Shown here piece after piece: positions 7,339-13,597 of a stretch of 15,347 nucleotides of DNA (position 1 is its first letter; every line of letters begins with the position of its first letter). The stretch is from DATFQE01 sp035264445 (GTDB lineage: Bacteria; Actinomycetota; Thermoleophilia; Gaiellales; Gaiellaceae): contig DATFQE010000277.1 in the NCBI GenBank assembly GCA_035264445.1, forward strand, positions 1-15,347. Direction: 5' to 3'. The translations under genes and the position numbers were made by a program. Below the pieces are notes generated by a model. The model worked only from the letters and a program-made list of their open reading frames with translations. It was not told where the DNA came from and did not search any database.

Positions 7339-8573
7339 CGCGCAACGGCCAGCTCGAGTCGCGGCTGCTGATCCTCGTCACCCTTGCACTCGTCGCCTTC
7401 GGGCTCGTGATGGTCTACAGCGCCACTTCGGCGCCGGCGGCGCTCGGCGACGGCGACCCGGGCTACTACCTCAAGAAGCAGGGCGTCTACGCGCTCGCCG
7501 GCCTCGTGCTCCTCGTGATCGCCTCGCGGATGCCGTACCGCTCGCTGCGCCACCTGGCGCCGACGCTCGTCGTCGTCAGCCTCGTGCTCCTGCTCGCCGT
7601 GCTCGTCGTCGGCGAGACGGTGAACGGCGCGCGCCGCTGGCTGACGTTCGGTCCCGCCGTCTTCCAGCCCTCCGAGCTCGCCAAGGTCTCGCTCGCGATC
7701 TGGGCGGCGGCCTACCTTGCGCGTAGGCCGGCGCCGCGGACGCTCGGCGAGCTTGCGAAGCCTCTGGGCCTGCTCGCCCTCGTCTTCTGCGGGCTCGTCC
7801 TGATCCAGCCCGACCTCGGGACGGCGATCACGATCATGGTCATGCTCGCCGGCGTCCTGCTGGTGTCGGGGACGCCGCCGGCACTCCTCGGCCTGGCCGG
7901 AACCCTCGTCGTAGTCGCCGGCCTCGCGGCGATCTGGCTCGAGCCGTACCGCCGTGCGCGTCTGTTCGTCTTCCTCGACCCGTGGAGCGACCCGCAGAAC
8001 TCGGGGTTCCAGAGCGTCCAGGCGCTGATCGGCCTCGGCTCCGGCGGCGTCTTCGGCGAGGGGCTCGGCCAGGGGATCTCCAAGGTCTTCTACCTGCCCG
8101 AGGCGCACACCGACATGATCTTCGCGATCGTCGGCGAGGAGCTCGGGCTGCTCGGGACGACGCTCGTCATCGGCGCCTTTGCGGTGTTCGCGTACACGGG
8201 GATGCGAATCGCACTGCGCTGCAAGGACCCGTTCGGTAAGCGCTTGGCCGCGGCGCTGACGACGCTCGTCTGCGGCCAGGCGGTGATCAACCTGGCGGCG
8301 GTGATGGGCGTCGCGCCGCTCACCGGGATCCCGCTCCCGTTCGTGTCCTACGGCGGCTCGAGCCTCGTCGTGCTGCTCGCCTCCGTGGGCGTGCTCCTTA
8401 ACATCGCGACCGACGATGGCCGCGTACGACGAGCTTCGGTGCCTGATCGCAGCGGGCGGGACCGCGGGACACGTCCTGCCCGCGCTCGCCGTCGCGGAGG
8501 CGCTGCGCGCGCGCGGAGCAGCCGTGACGTTCGCCGGGTCGCCGGATCGCGTCGAAGCTCGCCTCGTTCCTGA
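7335..8573 (+). CDS. ftsW: Septal peptidoglycan polymerase (SEDS glycosyltransferase) FtsW, with overprinted C-terminal tail
   Basis: A 412-residue SEDS-family membrane protein that polymerises lipid II at the septum together with FtsI. About ten hydrophobic segments lie between residues 10 and 358. Family motifs are NGARRWL (97-103), FQPSELAK (110-117), LIQPDLGTA (156-164), the SGFQS segment (223-227), YLPEAHTDMIFAIVGEELG (253-271; D260 is at the position of the proposed catalytic Asp) and PLPFVSYGGSS (333-343). The ATG at 7335 overlaps the murD TGA. The canonical protein should end soon after VGVLLNIA (351-358). Instead the frame stays open to the TGA at 8571, giving a ~52-residue Arg/Ala/Ser-rich tail (361-412) encoded in a different frame of murG. 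The tail may be a non-conserved extension. RodA shares the fold; context favours FtsW. Confidence 0.93.
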   Translation: MTRNGQLESRLLILVTLALVAFGLVMVYSATSAPAALGDGDPGYYLKKQGVYALAGLVLLVIASRMPYRSLRHLAPTLVVVSLVLLLAVLVVGETVNGARRWLTFGPAVFQPSELAKVSLAIWAAAYLARRPAPRTLGELAKPLGLLALVFCGLVLIQPDLGTAITIMVMLAGVLLVSGTPPALLGLAGTLVVVAGLAAIWLEPYRRARLFVFLDPWSDPQNSGFQSVQALIGLGSGGVFGEGLGQGISKVFYLPEAHTDMIFAIVGEELGLLGTTLVIGAFAVFAYTGMRIALRCKDPFGKRLAAALTTLVCGQAVINLAAVMGVAPLTGIPLPFVSYGGSSLVVLLASVGVLLNIATDDGRVRRASVPDRSGRDRGTRPARARRRGGAARARSSRDVRRVAGSRRSSPRS

Positions 8574-9495
8574 GGCGGGCTACGAGCTCGACACCTTCCG
8601 TGTGACGGGGCTGCCGCGCCGGCCGGGCCTCGCGCAGCTGCGTGCGGTCCTGCTCGCCGGGCGCGCGCCGTTCGCGTGCGCCCGGATCGTCGAGAGGCGG
8701 CGGCCCGACGTCGTCCTCGGGGCCGGCGGCTACGTCGCCGGACCGATGGTCGTCGCCGCCCGGCGCAAGCGCGTGCCGGCGGCGCTCACGGAGGCCGATG
8801 CGCACCTCGGCCTGGCGAACCGGTTGGCGGCGCCCTTCGCGACCCGGGTGTTCCTCGCGTACGACCTGCCGCGGAGGCAACCGCCGAAGTACCGCGTGAC
8901 GGGGCGCCCGATCCCGCCGACCTCGCGCCCCTGGGAGCGCGAGGAGGCGCGTCGCCGCTACGACCTTCCGCTCGACCGGCCGGTGCTCGGCATCTTCGGC
9001 GCGCTCGCCGGCGCGCATTCACTGAACGAGCTCGCGCTCGAGGCGTTCGCCGCCGCCGGGCCGGCCGTGCTCCACGTCTGCGGCGAGCGCGACTTCGAGG
9101 CGCTGAGGCCGCGCGTCCGACGCGACGACTACCGACTGCTTGCGTCCGAGCCGGAGTTCGGGGCGGTGCTCGGCGCGATCGACCTGGCCGTCTCCCGCGC
9201 GGGCGGGACGGTCTGGGAGCTCGCTGCTGCGGGCGAGCCCGCGATCCTCGTGCCCTACCCGCACGCGACCGGCGACCACCAGCGCAAGAACGCCGAGTAC
9301 TTCGCGTGGGGAGGCGGCGCGATCGTCGTCCCGCAGAGCGACCTGGGCACGGTGCCCGAGCTCGCCCGCTCGCTCGTCGCAGACGAACGGCGGCTGGCGG
9401 AGATGTCGGCCGCGATGCTCCGGCTCGCGCGTCCCGAGGCCGCCGACGAGATCGCCGAGGAGCTGATCGCGCTTGGCCGCGCCCCTCGAGGGTAG
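8416..9495 (+). CDS. murG: UDP-N-acetylglucosamine--N-acetylmuramyl-(pentapeptide) pyrophosphoryl-undecaprenol N-acetylglucosamine transferase MurG
   Basis: A 359-residue GT-B (GT28) enzyme at the inner membrane face that adds GlcNAc to lipid I to give lipid II. The N-terminal glycine-rich loop is AAGGTAGHVLPALA (12-25), with GAGGYVAGP (102-110) following. The EADAHLGLANR segment (126-136) replaces the more usual EQN-type sequence. The C-terminal UDP-GlcNAc site shows GALAGAHSLN (195-204), SRAGGTVWELAAAGEPAILV (260-279) and GDHQRKNA (286-293). Length is normal. The ATG at 8416 has no clear ribosome-binding site and lies 158 bases inside ftsW. A later start would damage the glycine-rich loop, so the overlap is real on the sequence given. 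The 3' end overlaps murC by 23 bases. Confidence 0.95.
   Translation: MAAYDELRCLIAAGGTAGHVLPALAVAEALRARGAAVTFAGSPDRVEARLVPEAGYELDTFRVTGLPRRPGLAQLRAVLLAGRAPFACARIVERRRPDVVLGAGGYVAGPMVVAARRKRVPAALTEADAHLGLANRLAAPFATRVFLAYDLPRRQPPKYRVTGRPIPPTSRPWEREEARRRYDLPLDRPVLGIFGALAGAHSLNELALEAFAAAGPAVLHVCGERDFEALRPRVRRDDYRLLASEPEFGAVLGAIDLAVSRAGGTVWELAAAGEPAILVPYPHATGDHQRKNAEYFAWGGGAIVVPQSDLGTVPELARSLVADERRLAEMSAAMLRLARPEAADEIAEELIALGRAPRG
9457..9462 (+). promoter_or_regulatory. Ribosome binding site supporting the murC TTG start
   Basis: GAGGAG lies 10 bases before TTG at 9473, inside the last codons of murG. No in-frame ATG, GTG or other TTG occurs between here and the murC glycine-rich motif, so this site supports the unusual TTG start. 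Confidence 0.55.
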
Positions 9496-10666
9496 GAAGC
9501 TCTGGTTCGCGGGTATCGGTGGCGCCGGCCTCTCGGCGTACGCTGTTCTCGCGCGCGCGTGGGGAGCCGAGGTCGCCGGGTGGGATCCGCACGAGACGCC
9601 CTACCTCGACCACGTGCGGGCAGCCGGGATTCCCGTCGAGGTGTCGGAGTCGCCTTCGCCGCCGGACGGGTTCGAGGCGGTCGTCTCGACAGCGTTCGCC
9701 GACAGCGTCGCCGGCCGCACGCGGGCCGAGCTGCTCTCGGAGCTCGTCTCGCTGCGCGACTCGATCGTCGTCGCGGGCGCGCACGGAAAGACGACGACGA
9801 CCGCGATGATCGCGTACGTCCTCGCGCAGCTCGGCCGCGATCCCGCCTTCCTGATCGGCGGCGAGGTGCCGCAGCTCGGCGGCAACGCGGGGATCGGCGA
9901 CGGGCTCCTCGTGGTCGAGGGCGACGAGTCGGACCGGACGATCGAGTCGCTGCGGCCGCGCGTGGCGGTCGTGCTGAACATCGACCTCGACCACCATTCG
10001 ACGTTCGCGTCGCGCGCCGAGGTCGAGCAGCTCTTCGACCGGTGGCTGGCTCACGTTCCGGAGGTCGTCCGCGGCGAAGCGCTCGAGCCTGTCGACGTCG
10101 AGCTCGGGGTCCCGGGCGAGCACAACCGGCGCAACGCGGCGGCGGCGGTCGACGCGCTCGCACGGGTCGGCGTCGCACGCGGCGACGCCCTTCGCGCGCT
10201 GCGGGAGTTCCGGGGCGTAGGGCGGAGGCTCGAGGAGCACGGCGAGGTGGGCGGGGTCAGCCTCGTCGACGACTACGCGCACAACCCGGCCAAGGTGTCG
10301 GCCGCTCTCTCCGCCGTGCGCGAACGCCATCCCGAGGGTCGCGTGCTCGTGCTCTTCCAGCCCCACCTGTACAGCCGTACCCGCCACCTCGCGCACGAGC
10401 TCGGTACGGCTCTCGCCGACGCCGATGTCGTTGCAGTGACGGACGTCTACGGCGCGAGGGAGGACCGCGTGCCGGGCGTCACCGGCAAGCTCGTCGTGGA
10501 CGCGCTCGGCGAGCAGCGACCGGGCGCCCGCGTCGGGTGGACGCCGACCGTCGAGCAGGGAGCCTCGTACCTCGCGCGGCGGGCGCGGCCGGGCGACGTC
10601 GTCGTCACCGTCGGCGCCGGCGACGTCGACCGGGCGATCCCGTTGCTGCGAGAGAAGCTCGCGTGA
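9473..10666 (+). CDS. murC: UDP-N-acetylmuramate--L-alanine ligase MurC, compact form
   Basis: A 397-residue cytoplasmic ligase that attaches L-Ala to UDP-MurNAc, the first peptide step. The N-terminal domain starts with GIGGAGLSAYA (14-24). The P-loop is GAHGKTTTT (102-110), whose His is typical of MurC. Next come EGDESD (149-154) and NIDLDHHSTF (169-178), with the adenine-binding EHNRRNAAAA (216-225) after. The C-terminal domain has DDYAHNP (266-272), FQPHLYSRT (295-303) and a VTDVYGARED stretch (322-331). All landmarks are present, yet the protein is far shorter than E. coli MurC (491). The stretch between FDRWL (188-192) and PGEHN (214-218) is about 50 residues shorter than usual. TTG start with a good GAGGAG upstream; the stop overlaps the murB GTG. 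Confidence 0.93.
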   Translation: MAAPLEGRKLWFAGIGGAGLSAYAVLARAWGAEVAGWDPHETPYLDHVRAAGIPVEVSESPSPPDGFEAVVSTAFADSVAGRTRAELLSELVSLRDSIVVAGAHGKTTTTAMIAYVLAQLGRDPAFLIGGEVPQLGGNAGIGDGLLVVEGDESDRTIESLRPRVAVVLNIDLDHHSTFASRAEVEQLFDRWLAHVPEVVRGEALEPVDVELGVPGEHNRRNAAAAVDALARVGVARGDALRALREFRGVGRRLEEHGEVGGVSLVDDYAHNPAKVSAALSAVRERHPEGRVLVLFQPHLYSRTRHLAHELGTALADADVVAVTDVYGAREDRVPGVTGKLVVDALGEQRPGARVGWTPTVEQGASYLARRARPGDVVVTVGAGDVDRAIPLLREKLA

Positions 10667-11541
10667 GGCTCGAGGAGCGCGTCCCGCTGGCCCGCATGAC
10701 GACGATCGGGACCGGCGGCCCTGCGCAGTGGCTGGGACGGCCGCAGACGGTCGCGGAGCTCGAGGAGCTGCTGCGTTGGGCGTCCGCGGAGGGGCTGCCG
10801 CTGACGACCGTCGGCCTCGGCTCGAATCTCCTCGCCGCGGACGAGGGCGTCGCGGGTCTCGTCCTCCGGCTCGAGGGCGAGCTCGCGGCCGTCGAAACCT
10901 CGGGCGAGCTCCTCGCAGCGGGGGGCGGAGCGGCGAACGCCGTCTGCCTCCACCGGGCGAGGTCCGCGGGTCTGGGCGGCTTCGAGTTCGCCTGCGCGAT
11001 CCCGGGCACGGCGGGCGGCGGGGTGCGCATGAACGCCGGGGCGTACGGCGGCGACTGGAAGGGTGTCCTCGGCCGGGCTCTCGTGACGACCTCTGAAGGC
11101 AGCGAGTGGCTGGCCCCCGATCAGCTCGGCCTCGAGTACCGCCGTTCGAGCCTCAGGCGGGATCAGGTGATAGCGGCTGTCGAGTTCCGTCTCACGCCGC
11201 GCCCGCCGGACGAGATCAAGGCGCACGTGCGCGAGCTCAACGCCCGGCGCAAGGCGGCTCAGCCCGTCAACCGCCGGACCTTCGGGAGCGTCTTCAAGAA
11301 CCCCGATCACGAGCTGAGCGCCGGCCGGATACTCGAGGCCGTGGGCCTGAAGGGGCACCGCATCGGCGGAGCGCAGATCTCGCCGCGACACGGCAACTTC
11401 ATCGAGAACGCCGAAGGCGCCACGACGGCCGACGCGCTGGCCCTCATGGCAGAGGGGCGACGCCGCGCTCACGAGGAGTTCGGCGTCGAGCTGGAGCACG
11501 AGGTCGCGTTCGTGGGCCCGATCGAGCTGCCTCCGCTGTAG
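10663..11541 (+). CDS. murB: UDP-N-acetylenolpyruvoylglucosamine reductase MurB (short, type II form)
   Basis: A 292-residue FAD enzyme that reduces UDP-GlcNAc-enolpyruvate to UDP-MurNAc with NADPH. The N-terminus VPLARMTTIGTGGPA (7-21) is the usual PLxxxTTxxxGGPA start. FAD-binding motifs are GLGSNLL (51-57) and IPGTAGGGVRMNAGAYGG (113-130). YRRSS (159-163) supplies the conserved Arg160. The catalytic Ser is S209 in TFGSVFKNP, and the general acid is E280 in LEHEVAFVG. It lacks the extra loop of E. coli-type enzymes. The frame is open upstream through murC; the GTG at 10663 overlaps the murC TGA (GTGA) and gives the expected N-terminus, whereas ATG 10696 would cut the PLA-TT motif. Confidence 0.94.
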   Translation: MRLEERVPLARMTTIGTGGPAQWLGRPQTVAELEELLRWASAEGLPLTTVGLGSNLLAADEGVAGLVLRLEGELAAVETSGELLAAGGGAANAVCLHRARSAGLGGFEFACAIPGTAGGGVRMNAGAYGGDWKGVLGRALVTTSEGSEWLAPDQLGLEYRRSSLRRDQVIAAVEFRLTPRPPDEIKAHVRELNARRKAAQPVNRRTFGSVFKNPDHELSAGRILEAVGLKGHRIGGAQISPRHGNFIENAEGATTADALALMAEGRRRAHEEFGVELEHEVAFVGPIELPPL

Positions 11542-11563
11542 GAGCCCTCACCGACGCGGCGAA

Positions 11564-12388
11564 GTGGGCGCGGTGGCGAAGCTCGCCGACGCTGTCGTGC
11601 TCCGAGTCCCGCATGGGCGCGGGCACGGGCGTGTGTTCGTCCGCCTCGTCCCGACCTGGCGGTGGCTCGCGATCGCGTTCGGCGTGGTGGTCGCCGTGGG
11701 CGGCGGTTACCTCGCGGCCCGCGACAGCGCGATCTTCGCCGTCCAGCGAGTCGAGATCCGCGGCGCGCCGCCCGCGGTCGCCCTGGACGTTCGAGGCGCG
11801 TTGCGGCCGCTCGAGGGCGAAAGCCTCCTCCGTGTCGACCTGGGCGCGGTGGGGGATCGCCTCGCTGCGATCCCGTCGGTCCGGGCGGCGCGCTTCGACC
11901 GCGCCTTCCCGCACACCCTGCTCGTGACTGTCGCGGCCGAACGGCCGGTGGCGGTTCTTCGCACGCGCGACGAGGCGTGGCTCGTGTCGGCCCGTGGGCG
12001 AGTGATCAGGCGGCTCGAGAATCCGCGTCTTTCGAGACTGCCGCGCGTGTGGGCGCCGGCCGCGGTCTCGGCTGCTGCCGGGGACGGGGTCACCGACGGC
12101 CCGACGATGGAAGCCGTGCGCGCGCTCGCGGCGGTTGCCGACAGCCGCCTCCCCGCGCGGGTCCGCTACGCGCGGTCGACGGACGAGGGCTTGACGCTGA
12201 TGCTGATGGCCGGGACGGAGCTCGAGCTGGCGAACGACGACGACCTCGCGCTCAAGCTCGCCGTTGCCAGGACTGTCCTCCTCGCGCTCGATCCCGCCCG
12301 GCAGGGCTGGCCCGGGTACGTCGATCTCACCGTCCCGGGCCGTCCGGTCGTCGGCTTCGTATCATCTCAAGTCCAAGGTGAGACTTGA
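11564..12388 (+). CDS. ftsQ: Cell division protein FtsQ/DivIB (POTRA domain)
   Basis: A 274-residue bitopic membrane protein of the FtsQ-FtsB-FtsL divisome subcomplex. It has a basic cytoplasmic tail (about 1-31), one transmembrane helix (about 33-52, from WRWLAIAFG to GGYLAA), then a POTRA domain (about 57-127) beginning FAVQRVEIRG, with IPSVRAARFDRAFPHTL (103-119) as its hallmark. A beta domain follows to the C-terminus. Extracytoplasmic sequence is poorly conserved in this family, so the call rests on topology, the POTRA motifs and the murB-ftsQ-ftsZ order. The start is unsure: GTG 11564 or GTG 11573 in the same frame, neither with a clear ribosome-binding site. The last codons contain half of an inverted repeat that matches the ftsZ start region. 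Confidence 0.9.
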   Translation: MGAVAKLADAVVLRVPHGRGHGRVFVRLVPTWRWLAIAFGVVVAVGGGYLAARDSAIFAVQRVEIRGAPPAVALDVRGALRPLEGESLLRVDLGAVGDRLAAIPSVRAARFDRAFPHTLLVTVAAERPVAVLRTRDEAWLVSARGRVIRRLENPRLSRLPRVWAPAAVSAAAGDGVTDGPTMEAVRALAAVADSRLPARVRYARSTDEGLTLMLMAGTELELANDDDLALKLAVARTVLLALDPARQGWPGYVDLTVPGRPVVGFVSSQVQGET

Positions 12389-12496
12389 GCGTTAGCGCCC
12401 GAAGCCACGTTGACAACGCGTATTCTCCTACGTACCCTGCGGTGCCGTAAGGTCGTACGCTCCAGTACAGCTTGAGGTCTAGGCCACTTGAGATGA
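12362..12496 (+). repeat. Inverted repeat linking the ftsQ end to the ftsZ start codon, with alternative local hairpin
   Basis: TCATCTCAAGT (12362-12372) is the exact reverse complement of ACTTGAGATGA (12486-12496), which contains the ftsZ ATG at 12493. The left arm can instead pair with ACTTGAG at 12383-12389, seven base pairs around a ten-base loop, over the ftsQ stop. A third CTTGAG lies at 12471-12476. The repeats are plain in the sequence. A role in controlling ftsZ translation or processing of read-through mRNA is inference. Confidence 0.5.
12410..12438 (+). promoter_or_regulatory. Predicted ftsZ promoter
   Basis: A perfect -35 TTGACA (12410-12415) is followed after 17 bases by TACCCT (12433-12438), which fits the TAnnnT pattern of actinobacterial -10 boxes. 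Transcription would begin near 12445, giving a leader of roughly 48 bases before the ftsZ ATG. It sits in a 104-base gap, the only sizeable one in the divisome part. A dedicated ftsZ promoter beside operon read-through is common in known bacteria. Confidence 0.6.
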
Positions 12497-13575
12497 GAGA
12501 ATCGTCGGGCAACTACCTCGCCGTGATCAAGGTCGTCGGAGTCGGCGGCGGCGGCACGAACGCGGTCAGCCGCATGGTCGAGGCCGGCCTCGCGGGCTGC
12601 GAGTTCGTCGCGGTCAACACGGACAACCAGGCGCTTCTCATGGCGGACGCCGACGTGAAGCTCCAGATCGGCGCGGACGGGACGAAGGGTCTCGGCGCCG
12701 GCGCCGACCCCGCCGTGGGCCAGGCAGCCGCGAAGGAGAGCCGCGACGAGATCAAGGACGCCCTGAAGGGTGCGGACATGGTTTTCGTCACGGCCGGCGA
12801 GGGCGGCGGGACCGGAACGGGCGCCGCGCCGATCGTCGCCGAGATCGCCCACGAGCTCGGGGCGCTGACGGTCGGCGTCGTGACGCGGCCGTTCTCGTTC
12901 GAGGGCCGCAGGCGCGCCGAGCAGGCGCAGCTCGGGATCCACAACCTCGGTGACCAGGTGGACACGCTGATCGTGATCGAGAACGACCGCCTGCTGCAGG
13001 TGGTCGAGAAGAAGACGTCGATCGTCGAGGCCTTCCGGATCGCCGACGACATCCTCCGCCAGGGCGTGCAGGGGATCACCGACCTGATCACCGTCCCCGG
13101 GCTCGTCAACGTGGACTTCGCGGACGTGCGGACGATCATGCGCGACGCAGCCGGGTCCGCCCTCATGGGCATCGGCGTCGCGTCCGGCGAGAACCGCGCG
13201 GCCGAGGCCGCTCGCAACGCCGTGTCGTCGCCGCTGCTCGAGGCGTCGATCGAGGGCGCGACCGGAATCTTGCTCAACATCACGGGCGGCTCCGACATGG
13301 GCCTCTTCGAGGTCAACGAGGCCGCGGAGGTCGTGACCGCCGCCGCTGATCAGAACGCCAACATCATCTTCGGCGCGGTGATCGACGACGCCGCGCAGGA
13401 CGAGGTGAGGGTGACCGTCGTCGCGACGGGGTTCGGCGCGCCGCGCCGCCGCCGGCCGCGGCCGACCGGCGAGGAGCAGCGCCCGGAGCGCGAGCGCGTC
13501 GAGCGCCCCGCCGGCGAGAGCTTCGACGTCCCCCGCGACGTCCTCGACGTGCCTTCGTTTCTGCGAGACGAGTAA
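12493..13575 (+). CDS. ftsZ: Cell division GTPase FtsZ
   Basis: A 360-residue tubulin-like GTPase that forms the Z ring on the inner membrane face and organises septal wall synthesis. The N-terminus has VVGVGGGGTNAV (14-25). The tubulin signature is GEGGGTGTGAAP (102-113), followed by TRPFSFEGRRR (131-141), a form familiar from Actinomycetota. The T7 loop is NVDFADVR (206-213) with D208 and D211, which complete the GTPase site of the neighbouring subunit. A charged linker (about 317-342) leads to the C-terminal peptide LDVPSFLRDE (351-360), the anchor-binding tail. No ftsA or sepF is in the window, so the partner is elsewhere. I chose ATG 12493; TTG 12472 in the same frame would add seven unconserved residues. 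Confidence 0.97.
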   Translation: MRESSGNYLAVIKVVGVGGGGTNAVSRMVEAGLAGCEFVAVNTDNQALLMADADVKLQIGADGTKGLGAGADPAVGQAAAKESRDEIKDALKGADMVFVTAGEGGGTGTGAAPIVAEIAHELGALTVGVVTRPFSFEGRRRAEQAQLGIHNLGDQVDTLIVIENDRLLQVVEKKTSIVEAFRIADDILRQGVQGITDLITVPGLVNVDFADVRTIMRDAAGSALMGIGVASGENRAAEAARNAVSSPLLEASIEGATGILLNITGGSDMGLFEVNEAAEVVTAAADQNANIIFGAVIDDAAQDEVRVTVVATGFGAPRRRRPRPTGEEQRPERERVERPAGESFDVPRDVLDVPSFLRDE

Positions 13576-13584
13576 AGCCTTCAC

Positions 13585-13590
13585 TAGAGT
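13585..13590 (+). promoter_or_regulatory. Possible -10 box for a leaderless gcvT transcript
   Basis: TAGAGT lies seven bases before the gcvT ATG (13598). The TAnnnT-N7-ATG layout is the one known for leaderless mRNAs in actinobacteria. No convincing -35 is seen at 16-19 bases upstream, and gcvT lacks a clear ribosome-binding site, which fits leaderless translation. Confidence 0.35.
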
Positions 13591-13597
13591 CGCGGCG

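Noticed and set aside
9559..10662. Long upstream extension of the murB frame through murC
   Set aside because: The translated part before 10663 is low-complexity Arg/Ala/Gly shadow sequence of murC; the MurB motif PLA-TT-GGPA starts just after the GTG.
11557..11600. tRNA-Leu-like D-arm (GGTGGCGAAGCT...GACGC, giving VAKLADA at the FtsQ N-terminus)
   Set aside because: The similarity is limited to the D-arm. The GG of the D-loop is missing, and I find no matching anticodon stem, T-arm or acceptor partner downstream. It reads as FtsQ coding sequence.
11542..13575. Missing ftsA as an anomaly
   Set aside because: Absence of ftsA is normal in Actinomycetota, where SepF and other anchors serve; sepF may simply lie outside the window.
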